DNA from: JAADDV01 sp964582875
GTDB lineage: Bacteria > Aquificota > Aquificia > Aquificales > Hydrogenothermaceae
Length of the DNA stretch: 7,758 bases
Reading direction: 5' to 3'
Assembly (NCBI GenBank): GCA_964582875.1
Contig: CAZOTZ010000072.1
Location: 1 to 7,758 of the forward strand
Shown: piece after piece, positions 1 through 6,400 of the stretch
Numbering within the stretch: the stretch's first letter is position 1
How the letters are laid out: the number at the start of each line of letters is the position of its first letter
Position numbers and translations under genes: made by a program
Notes under the pieces: model-generated
What the model was told of the DNA's origin: nothing
Database searches by the model: none
Seen by the model: only the letters and a program-made list of their open reading frames with translations

Positions 1-248
1 TTGAACATTGGGCTTGTGCCAACTATTTTTCCGTTAGATGCTTTAAGATTAAAGTACCACCTTCCATCCTTTGCTTCTTTCAGGCTGTACCTTCTGTCAA
101 GGGAAGCATTTTTCATGACAGCATTAATCCCGGTCATAGCATTTCTTTTTGATGCATAAAGCTGACTTTTTAAGAGGGTCCTATCCCCTTCAACAAAAGT
201 AAAAGAAAATTTATCTTTGTCACTATGTCTTTTAAGAATAACTTTCAT
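1..248 (-). CDS. DUF1508 / YegP-family (UPF0339) protein, N-terminal part, cut by window edge
   Basis: Reading leftwards from an ATG at 248-246, 82 codons run without a stop to the window edge, so the C-terminus is missing. The product starts MKVILKRHSDKDKFSFTF and contains LLKSQLYASKRNAMTGINAV, then RWYFNLKASNGKIVGTSPMF. This is the DUF1508 pattern: a Phe/Tyr-x-Phe strand, an 'LKASNG..I..S..' hairpin, then 'Y.SK....GI..V' leading into a helix. The family often carries this unit twice in about 110 residues. Here one unit and the first half of a second are visible, so the whole protein is probably about 100-110 residues. An excellent ribosome binding site (complement of 255-263, AAAGGAGGA) lies six bases upstream of the start. 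The molecular function of the family is not established, and nothing here adds to it. It is transcribed away from the neighbouring gene and is probably unrelated to the export cluster. Confidence 0.85.
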   Translation of the reverse strand, partial: MKVILKRHSDKDKFSFTFVEGDRTLLKSQLYASKRNAMTGINAVMKNASLDRRYSLKEAKDGRWYFNLKASNGKIVGTSPMF

Positions 249-280
249 GACCCATCCTCCTTTAGAAATTAAGATTTATT

Positions 281-328
281 TAATACTTCGTTATTAATAG
301 ATTAATACTTTAATACTAATTGATACTT
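281..328. repeat. Cluster of TAATACTT-like direct repeats in the divergent intergenic region
   Basis: TAATACTT occurs at 281-288 and 303-310, with variants TAATAGAT (295-302), TAATACTA (311-318) and TGATACTT (321-328). On the minus strand the consensus reads AAGTATTA. Four of the copies begin 8-10 bases apart (295, 303, 311, 321). The cluster sits between two divergent genes and overlaps the proposed -35 box of the rightward promoter, as an operator array would. It could equally be low-complexity AT-rich DNA. On the minus strand the TATTA cores also resemble -10 boxes for the leftward gene, for example TTTACA (340-335) with TATTAA (315-310), although the 19-base spacing is long. Confidence 0.4.
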
Positions 329-350
329 TTGGTATGTAAACTGCTAAAAT
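320..350 (+). promoter_or_regulatory. Candidate sigma-70-type promoter for the MBL-fold gene
   Basis: TTGATA at 320-325 can serve as a -35 box. TAAAAT at 345-350 serves as a -10 box and is preceded by TG one base away (342-343), which is an extended -10. The 19-base spacer is longer than ideal, but the extended -10 could compensate. The -10 lies 33 bases before the start codon at 384. This is a pattern match only. Confidence 0.4.
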
Positions 351-383
351 TATTGAAAATATTTGTTGTAAATAAGGTGAAAA

Positions 384-1367
384 ATGGCTGAACCTCGTAT
401 TAAGCACTATCTTGTGAATAAGAAAAATGAGGACCCAGGACTTGTAATAGAAATAGAAAGTATAGGGGAGTACTTACTGTTTGATTTAGGTAATATATCA
501 AAACTTGACAGGCATTTGATAAAAAAAATAGGAAAGATTTTCATAACCCATACACATATGGACCACTTTATAGGTTTTGATAGTTTACTGAGAAATAAGA
601 TAGGGAAAGAACATACTGTAGAAATATTTGGAATCTTTCCCCTTGCAGAAAACGTTTACTGTAAACTAAACGGATATACGTGGAACCTTGTTGAGTTTGA
701 ACCTCAACTTGTCTTTTCTGTAAAACAGTTAAAGGATAACTATTTTGAGTATTACAGATTTGATATTAAAAAGAGATTTGAGAAGGATTTTTTAGACCAA
801 TCTGTAGCAGATAAAAATATAATTTTTGAAAATGAGCATTACAGGGTAAAGTATGCTGTATTAGACCACAAAATACCTGTTTTAGGATACTCTTTTGAGT
901 ACAAAGATAAACTATACTTAAAAAAGGAAAAGATAAAAGAACTTCCTTTGAAAGGAAAAGAGATTGGTGAGTTCAAAAGCTGGCTTTCTGATAAAAACAA
1001 TAAAGGAAAGAAATTTAAAATAGGAGATAAGTATTACGATTATGATTTTTTAAAAAAAGAGTACAGTTATACACAAAAAGGTATAAAGATTTCATACATA
1101 ACAGATGTTATTTATTCTGAAGAAAATAAGAAAAAGATTGTTGAGTTAGTAAAAAACTCAGATTACCTTTATTGCGAAGCTGTTTTTTTAGAAAAAGATG
1201 AAGAACAGGCAAAAAAGGTTTACCATTTGACAACAAAACAGACAGCAGAAATAGCTACTGAAGCAAATGTTAAAAATCTTATAGTTTTCCATTTTTCACG
1301 ACGTTATGGAAAAAATCCAGATATAATATTAAAGGAAATACAGAAGTTCTTTAAAAATGTTTCCTAA
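384..1367 (+). CDS. RNase Z-like metallo-beta-lactamase-fold hydrolase
   Basis: This 327-residue cytoplasmic protein has the metal-binding pattern of the tRNase Z branch of the metallo-beta-lactamase superfamily. After the LLFDLGN strand (31-37) comes THTHMDHFIGFDSLL, giving H56, H58, D60 and H61. D161-H162 lies in LDHKIPVLGYSFE, where the RNase Z metal-ligand His precedes the GY pair. D241 (ISYITD) matches the bridging Asp. H281 in HLTTKQTAEIA and H303 in VFHFSRRY match the two last conserved histidines. All expected ligands are therefore present and an active dinuclear enzyme is likely. Residues 183-230 align loosely with the usual substrate-arm region. The extreme N-terminus lacks the normal 'GT.s..Pt..R' opening of true tRNase Z, so the substrate may not be pre-tRNA. 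AAGGTGA at 374-380 supports the start. It has its own candidate promoter, and no hairpin terminator is visible after it. Confidence 0.85.
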   Translation: MAEPRIKHYLVNKKNEDPGLVIEIESIGEYLLFDLGNISKLDRHLIKKIGKIFITHTHMDHFIGFDSLLRNKIGKEHTVEIFGIFPLAENVYCKLNGYTWNLVEFEPQLVFSVKQLKDNYFEYYRFDIKKRFEKDFLDQSVADKNIIFENEHYRVKYAVLDHKIPVLGYSFEYKDKLYLKKEKIKELPLKGKEIGEFKSWLSDKNNKGKKFKIGDKYYDYDFLKKEYSYTQKGIKISYITDVIYSEENKKKIVELVKNSDYLYCEAVFLEKDEEQAKKVYHLTTKQTAEIATEANVKNLIVFHFSRRYGKNPDIILKEIQKFFKNVS

Positions 1368-1385
1368 ATAGGAGCAAAAATTTAT

Positions 1386-1414
1386 TTGACATAAGTGTTT
1401 TATACATTTAAATT
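1386..1414 (+). promoter_or_regulatory. Promoter of the polysaccharide-export cluster
   Basis: A perfect TTGACA -35 box (1386-1391) is followed after 17 bases by TAAATT (1409-1414), a four-of-six -10 box. It lies 34 bases before the preferred start at 1448 and just after the MBL-fold gene ends. It makes the Ala/Gly-rich gene the first gene of a new transcription unit. Read-through from the MBL-fold gene is also possible, since no terminator separates them. Confidence 0.6.
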
Positions 1415-1432
1415 AAAGTTTACTTACTAATG

Positions 1433-1440
1433 AAAGGGGG
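1433..1440 (+). promoter_or_regulatory. Ribosome binding site that fixes the start at 1448
   Basis: AAAGGGGG lies seven bases before the ATG at 1448. An upstream in-frame ATG at 1430 directly abuts this purine run and has no Shine-Dalgarno of its own. Starting at 1448 also gives a cleaner signal peptide (MFKKK...). Confidence 0.7.
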
Positions 1441-1447
1441 AAAGGTT

Positions 1448-2003
1448 ATGTTTAAAAAGAAATTAATCTCAGGAATTTTATCTTTATCTTTAATAGGTGT
1501 TCCTGTTTTAATGTCTGTTAATGCTGAACCAGCAGAAGCAGGTGCAGGAGCTGCAGCTGGTGTAAGTTCTACCGGAACCACAGGAACTGCAGCAGGAGCT
1601 GGAACAGCAGCAGGTACAGGAGCTACAGCAGGAGCTACGGGGGCAGGAACTGCAGGAGCAGGAGCTGCGTCAGCGGGAGCGGCTAGTGCAGGAGCTGCAG
1701 CTGGTNNNNNNNNNNNNNNNNNNNNNNNNNNNNNNNNNNNNNNNNNNNNNNNNNNNNNNNNNNNNNNNNNNNNNNNNNNNNNNNNNNNNNNNNNNNNNNN
1801 NNNNNGCAGGAGCTGCAGCTGGTGCAGGTGCTGCAGCAGGAGCTGCTGCAGCAGGTGCAGCAATAGGAGCTTCCACTATTGCTACAATAGCAGCGACAGT
1901 AGCTGCAGCAACAGTTGCAGTTATATCAACAAATGAAAATGATTCAAATGGTGGTGCTGTTATATCCCACGGTCACGGACACAGTCACGGACATGGAGAT
2001 TAA
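1448..2003 (+). CDS. Secreted Ala/Gly-rich low-complexity protein with His/Gly tail (GfcA/YjbE-like layout), interrupted by assembly gap
   Basis: The product begins with a clear signal peptide, MFKKK followed by a hydrophobic core (about residues 6-22) and a likely cut after SVNA (residue 26). The mature chain is almost pure Ala/Gly with Thr/Ser, built from AGAAAG-type units, and is broken by 100 Ns. After the gap, AGAAAGAG continues on a whole-codon boundary (1806). An Ile/Val/Ala/Thr hydrophobic stretch (about 1860-1926), a polar STNENDSNGG segment and the tail HGHGHSHGHGD follow. The 86 codons before and 65 after the gap fit one gene if the true gap is a multiple of three bases. From memory of the family, E. 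coli GfcA and YjbE, which head polysaccharide operons, share this order: signal peptide, Thr/Ala/Gly-rich run, small-residue hydrophobic stretch, then an Asn/Asp/Gly-rich tail. The Wzz/Wza neighbours fit that role. Biochemical function is unknown. It could instead be a structural matrix or surface protein. The His tail could bind metal. Confidence 0.75.
1544..1823 (+). repeat. Three identical 18-bp coding repeats, two of them flanking the gap
   Basis: GCAGGAGCTGCAGCTGGT (encoding AGAAAG) occurs exactly at 1544-1561, 1688-1705 and 1806-1823. The last two abut the N-run on each side. Many looser GCAGGAGCT copies lie between. The repeats explain why assembly failed here and are in frame with the protein on both sides. 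Confidence 0.9.
1706..1805. other. Assembly gap of exactly 100 Ns
   Basis: One hundred consecutive Ns is the conventional length for a scaffold gap of unknown size. It is not a multiple of three and so shifts the reading frame artificially. The two apparent frames should be read as one gene. Confidence 0.97.
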
Positions 2004-2037
2004 AAACATAAAAAATTTTTTCTAAAAACCGATAAAT

Positions 2038-2065
2038 AAAAAAGGAGCTTAAAGCTCCTTTTTTT
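2038..2065 (+). terminator. Intrinsic terminator between the Ala/Gly-rich gene and the Wzz-like gene
   Basis: GGAGCTT (2044-2050) pairs perfectly with AAGCTCC (2052-2058), the innermost bases forming the loop. The stem is extended by A6 (2038-2043) against the T7 run (2059-2065). This is a strong rho-independent terminator on the plus strand, 34 bases after the stop at 2003. Because the A-run mirrors the T-run, it could also work on the other strand. The next start is only 36 bases further on and no convincing promoter lies between, so partial read-through is likely. Confidence 0.85.
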
Positions 2066-2089
2066 ATCTGTATGGGGGAGATTGGTAGA

Positions 2090-2094
2090 GAGGT
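2090..2094 (+). promoter_or_regulatory. Ribosome binding site favouring a TTG start at 2102
   Basis: GAGGT (2090-2094) lies seven bases before TTG at 2102, an ideal distance. The in-frame ATG at 2072 is only six bases after the terminator T-run and has no Shine-Dalgarno, so it is the weaker candidate. Confidence 0.6.
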
Positions 2095-2101
2095 TATAAC
2101 A

Positions 2102-3421
2102 TTGGAAAGAAATAAAACATATCAAGAGAATACATGTTCAACAAACATAGAAGAAGATGAAATAGACCTTTATGAGCTGTGGCTTACAATAAAAAAGAGA
2201 AGAAAAATAATATATATCATTACAGCTTTCTTTTTAATAGTGGCTGTTCTATACGCTTTCCTTTCTCCAAAAGTTTACCGTTCCCAGGCAACAATAATGC
2301 CGTTGGGAGGTAATAAAGAAGGAGGTATAGCATCCCTTATAGGTTCATTTGTTCCTTTACCAACAAGTCAGTCTGGTTTAACATGTGAAGCTGTGCTTAA
2401 CAGTAGACTTATAAGGGAAAAAATAGTAGAGGATTTGAACCTTTTACCAGTTCTTTTTAAAGATAAATGGGACCCTGTAAGAAAAAAATGGATTTTAGAA
2501 GAAGGAGAGGAGCCTCCAACTATTGTAGATGGAGCCAATAAACTTCAAGGTTTACTAAGTAGCTCATCGGATAAAAAAACAGGTGTTATTACAATAAATG
2601 CTGACTTTCCAGAAGACCCAGTTATAGCATACAAAATAGCAAACAGTGCAATAAAAAATCTTGATAGGATATTAAACGAGAAAGCTTTTACCCTTGCAAA
2701 AAAGTACAGAATATACATAGAAGAAAGATTAGAAGAAGCGAAAAAAAGAATAGATGAACTTGAAAAACTGTATGTAAAATTTTCAAAAGGTGAAATAAAG
2801 AAGGTTCCTTTCCTTGTGGGAAATGATAATGTGGAACTTGGTAAACTAAAAGGAAAGCTGATAGCAGAAAAGGAGAAGTTAAAACTTTTAAAAGAAAAAC
2901 AAGGAACATCTCAGGAGGAGATAGAAAAACAGCTTACGAAAATATCAATTCTTGAGAAAAAAATAAAAGATATATCAAAAAATCTTGAAGGTGATTTTGT
3001 ATCAGCTCCAGAGTACCAGTTTAACCTTATGAAACTTCAAAGTGAGATAGCTATAGCAAAAGGTCTTTACCAGGCACTTGTTCAGGAATACGAACTTGCT
3101 AAAGCCCAGGAGATGAAGGAACAGGTTGCTTTTCAGGTTATAGACCCTCCTTTGATACCAAAGGTTCCAGTTAAACCTAAGAAAAAACTTATTATTGTTG
3201 TAGCTCTGATTTCTGGTTTGTTTGTTGGTGTTTTTGTGGCGTTCTTTACAGAATGGCTTGATAGTGTTAAGAAAAACAGAAAAGTTTACGCATATAAGGA
3301 GAAAAAAGAAGAAAAACCAATAACAATAAATCTTATGTATTATGACTACAGAAAAGAGTATGAAAATGGAAATGGAAGAAAAAAAATATATCCAGATGTT
3401 ATTAAATATGAGAAAAACTGA
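2102..3421 (+). CDS. Wzz-type polysaccharide co-polymerase / chain-length determinant, without kinase domain
   Basis: Read from the TTG start this is 439 residues; an ATG at 2072 would add ten. The N-terminal Wzz motif IDLYELWLTIKKRRK (about 21-35) leads into transmembrane segment 1 (36-54) and the LSPKVYRSQATIMPLGG entry to the periplasmic domain. The periplasmic part carries a long charged coiled coil (about 205-295). A Pro-rich motif, VIDPPLIPKVPVKPKKK (346-362), precedes transmembrane segment 2 (363-382). This is the standard layout of the Wzz/Wzc/GumC family, which sets polysaccharide chain length in the inner membrane and docks to the Wza exporter. There is no Walker-type tyrosine kinase domain after segment 2. 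Instead there is a tail of about 53 residues with eight tyrosines. The exporter gene follows after 13 bases, so the two are surely co-transcribed. Expression may depend on read-through of the upstream terminator. Confidence 0.88.
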   Translation: MERNKTYQENTCSTNIEEDEIDLYELWLTIKKRRKIIYIITAFFLIVAVLYAFLSPKVYRSQATIMPLGGNKEGGIASLIGSFVPLPTSQSGLTCEAVLNSRLIREKIVEDLNLLPVLFKDKWDPVRKKWILEEGEEPPTIVDGANKLQGLLSSSSDKKTGVITINADFPEDPVIAYKIANSAIKNLDRILNEKAFTLAKKYRIYIEERLEEAKKRIDELEKLYVKFSKGEIKKVPFLVGNDNVELGKLKGKLIAEKEKLKLLKEKQGTSQEEIEKQLTKISILEKKIKDISKNLEGDFVSAPEYQFNLMKLQSEIAIAKGLYQALVQEYELAKAQEMKEQVAFQVIDPPLIPKVPVKPKKKLIIVVALISGLFVGVFVAFFTEWLDSVKKNRKVYAYKEKKEEKPITINLMYYDYRKEYENGNGRKKIYPDVIKYEKN

Positions 3422-3431
3422 AAGGAAGGGG
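3422..3431 (+). promoter_or_regulatory. Ribosome binding site that fixes the exporter start at 3435
   Basis: AAGGAAGGGG lies just before ATG at 3435. The longer frame from ATG 3342 would overlap the upstream gene by 80 bases and put a charged 31-residue stretch before the signal peptide. Starting at 3435 gives MRLLLKSFIVFVLITFF, a normal signal sequence. Confidence 0.75.
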
Positions 3432-3434
3432 AAG

Positions 3435-6400
3435 ATGAGGTTATTACTTAAAAGTTTTATTGTTTTTGTATTAATAACCTTTTTTGCAAATGGGGAAACT
3501 GTTTCAGGGGGAAAAGCAGCACCATCAGGTTTATCAGGATTATCAGGTATTGGTTTGAAAGCTTCTCCTCAGGAAGGAGCAGGAGTTATACAGGGGAAAG
3601 TTGTAGCACCTAAGGGGTCAGGTCAGGAAACAACAGGAATGAAGGAAAGTATCCCGGTGAAAATAGAAGAAACAAATGTTCTCCCTGAAATGGAAGGTTC
3701 TCCTGTTGAACTTACAACTGAAAAAAAAGAAACAGCAAAAAGAGAGATAGAAAAGCTTAGAAAAGAAGAGTTTTTAAAACAGAAAAAAGTAAAACTTGAA
3801 ACATCTTCAATAGAAAACTCTTTTTTCTCAAGGTTAAAAGCTTATAAAGTGCCTCTAAAACAGTTCGGATATGAGTTTTTTGTAGGGAAACCAAGGTTCC
3901 CAGCATCTGTTCCTATAGATAAATCTTATACTCTTGGACCTGGGGATGAGGTTTTTCTTTATGTTATAGGAGCACCAGCAAACCTGAAAATTCCATCTGT
4001 TTTAAAGCTTGTAGTGGATAGAGAAGGAAAAATATACATACCAGGACTTGGTGTGTTTTATGTGTGGGGAATGGATTTAAATGAAGCAGAAAAAGTTATA
4101 TCTGATGCATTAAAAACAAATATAAAACTTACTGTTGGAAAACTTAGAACATTCCCTGTTTATGTATCAGGGGAGGTTAGAAGACCTGGTTCAGTACTTG
4201 TCACTGGGGTAAATACTGTTATTGATGCCCTTATAATGGCAGGAGGTATAAAAAAGACAGGTACACTCAGGGATGTTGTTGTCACAAGAAGAACTCCAAG
4301 AGGACTTAAAAAGATTCATATAGATTTTTATGATTTACTGTTGAAAGGAAAGCCTGTTGATTTCAGGGTAAAAGATGGAGACGTTATCTTTGTAAAGGAT
4401 ATAGGTCCAACTGTTGCAATTGCCGGAAAAGTTAAAAGACCTGCAATTTATGAACTAAAAGGATATGAAACAGTTAAAGGACTTATAAAGCTTGCTGGAG
4501 GAGTTTTACCATCTTCCTATAGATATAAAGTTACCCTTCAAAGATACAAAAATCATGAATACCTTGAGATATTCAATGGAAGTTTAGACGACACCAGCTT
4601 TCTTTCCAGGAAACTAAAAGACGGAGACCTTATTTTAATAAGGGAGGTTACATCTGTCCCTCAAAATGCTGTATCTGTAGAGGGGTATACACCTTATCCA
4701 GGTGTTTACCAGTATAAAGAGGGGATGAAATTATCTGATGTACTTAAACCTGATATGTTTTTCCAGGATACAAATACAAAATTTGGTTTAATTATCAGAC
4801 AATACCCACCTAACAGTGAAATCAAATATATATCATTTATTCCTGAAGACATACTTTTAAAAGAGTACGATTTACCTTTATATCCATCTGACAGAATAGT
4901 CCTTTACAGATTTGGTTCTATTAAACAGGTAGACACAAATAAAGTAAGAGATGTTGTTTTAGTAAAGGGAGCTATCAAGTACCCTGGAGTTTATGCATAT
5001 AAGAAAAATATGATGCTTTCAGATATACTTGACGAAGACCAGCTCCTTATTGATACTAACGTATACTTTGGTCTTATTAAGAGAATACCAGAAATAGGTA
5101 AACCACCTGTTTATCTAACATTCTCCCTTAAGGATATTCTTGAAAAAAAATCAGACATAAAACTAAAACCTTTAGATGAGATTACATTTTACAGGTTTGG
5201 ATATAAAGATATAGACTTTAACAATGTAAAAGATGCTTTTGTGATAGAAGGAAGTATAAAGTATCCTGGTATATATGCTTACAAAAAAGGTATAACCTTG
5301 AATGATGTAATCAATAAAGATTTTCTTCTTATAAACACAAACCTTTACTTTGCTGAAATTGAAAGGAGAAATCCAGAAACCCTTGAAGTTGAAAAAATTA
5401 TAAAGTTTGTTCCTGTTGATGTGTTAAAAGGAAAAGAAAAGATATATCTAAAACCAATGGATGTTGTAAGGTTCTATCCTAAGTACATATATACACCAAT
5501 AAAGGTTTCAGGTCTTGTTGAAAAGTCAGCTTATATTCCATACAAAAAAGGAATGAAACTTTCTGAGGCTTTAGCCCACGTTAAGTTTAAAGAGGATATT
5601 AAAAAACTACGTGTAGATATATACAGAGAACAAAAATATAAAAAAGGATTTTCTGAAGAAGCAGAAACAGCAAAAGGAAAAGCAGAAACAGGCAAAGCTT
5701 TAGTCTCAAAAAATATAGCTTCTTTTTACCTGTATGACGTGCTTATTAAGAAAAACAGTAAAGAAGATATACCTCTCTACCCGGGAGATAGGATAGTTGT
5801 AAGGGAAATAGACCCTGAAGAGATTGTTGAGAAAGTTTATGTTAACGGTTATGTAAAAAATCCTGGGGTTTACAAAATCACAGACAAAACAACTCTGTAT
5901 GATATCTTGAAGGCTGCAGGTGGATTTAGAGAAAATGCTTTCCCTGAGGGAATAATAGTGCTCAGGAAATCTGTTAAAGAGATGCAAAAAGAAAAAATGG
6001 CCCAGGCTATCCTTAGAATGAAACAGGAACTTGCAAAGGAAGAAGCTGGTGTTATGCAAGCAGACCTTACTCCTGAAGAGCTCAGGGCAAGACAGGCAGC
6101 ATTTGAAGCCAAGAAAAAGCTCCTTGATGAGATGGAAAAATCACAGATAACAGGAAGGATATCAGGAATAAGAATAAGTAAAGATTTAGAAAAGCTAAAA
6201 AACTCTCCGTATAACATTCTTCTTGAAAACGGAGATAGAATTTACATACCAAAAAGACCTTCCAGTGTTCTTGTATTTGGAGAGGTTTACAACCCATCAG
6301 CTCTTGTTTACATCAAAGATTTAAGGGTTGAAGATTACATAAACTCTGCTGGCGGATTAACAAGGAACGCAGATATAGATAACATATTTGTAATAAAAGC

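Noticed and set aside
943..957. Palindrome TTCCTTTGAAAGGAA inside the MBL-fold gene
   Set aside because: It lies in coding sequence for conserved-looking residues (LPLKGK), has no T-run, and is easily explained by AT-rich codon choice.
1541..1860. CRISPR-like or minisatellite array
   Set aside because: The repeats are short, irregular, codon-phased and have no spacers; they simply encode an Ala/Gly-rich protein.
1420..1876. Minus-strand Ala/Pro/Leu-rich reading frames opposite the Ala/Gly-rich gene
   Set aside because: They are the complement of GCA/GGA/GCT repeats, run through the N gap and lack ribosome binding sites; they are shadows of the plus-strand gene.
2072..2101. ATG at 2072 as the start of the Wzz-like protein
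   Set aside because: It lies six bases after a terminator T-run and has no Shine-Dalgarno; the TTG at 2102 has a well-placed GAGGT. It cannot be fully excluded.
2688..2909. Minus-strand reading frame opposite the Wzz-like gene
   Set aside because: Its Phe/Leu-rich composition is the complement of Lys/Glu codons; it has no start signals and lies inside a convincing gene.
3342..3434. ATG at 3342 as the start of the exporter
   Set aside because: It would overlap the upstream gene by 80 bases and bury the signal peptide behind 31 charged residues; ATG 3435 has a strong ribosome binding site.
5706..6297. Three overlapping minus-strand reading frames opposite the exporter gene
   Set aside because: Phe/Ser/Leu-rich shadows of an AT-rich coding strand, with no family resemblance.
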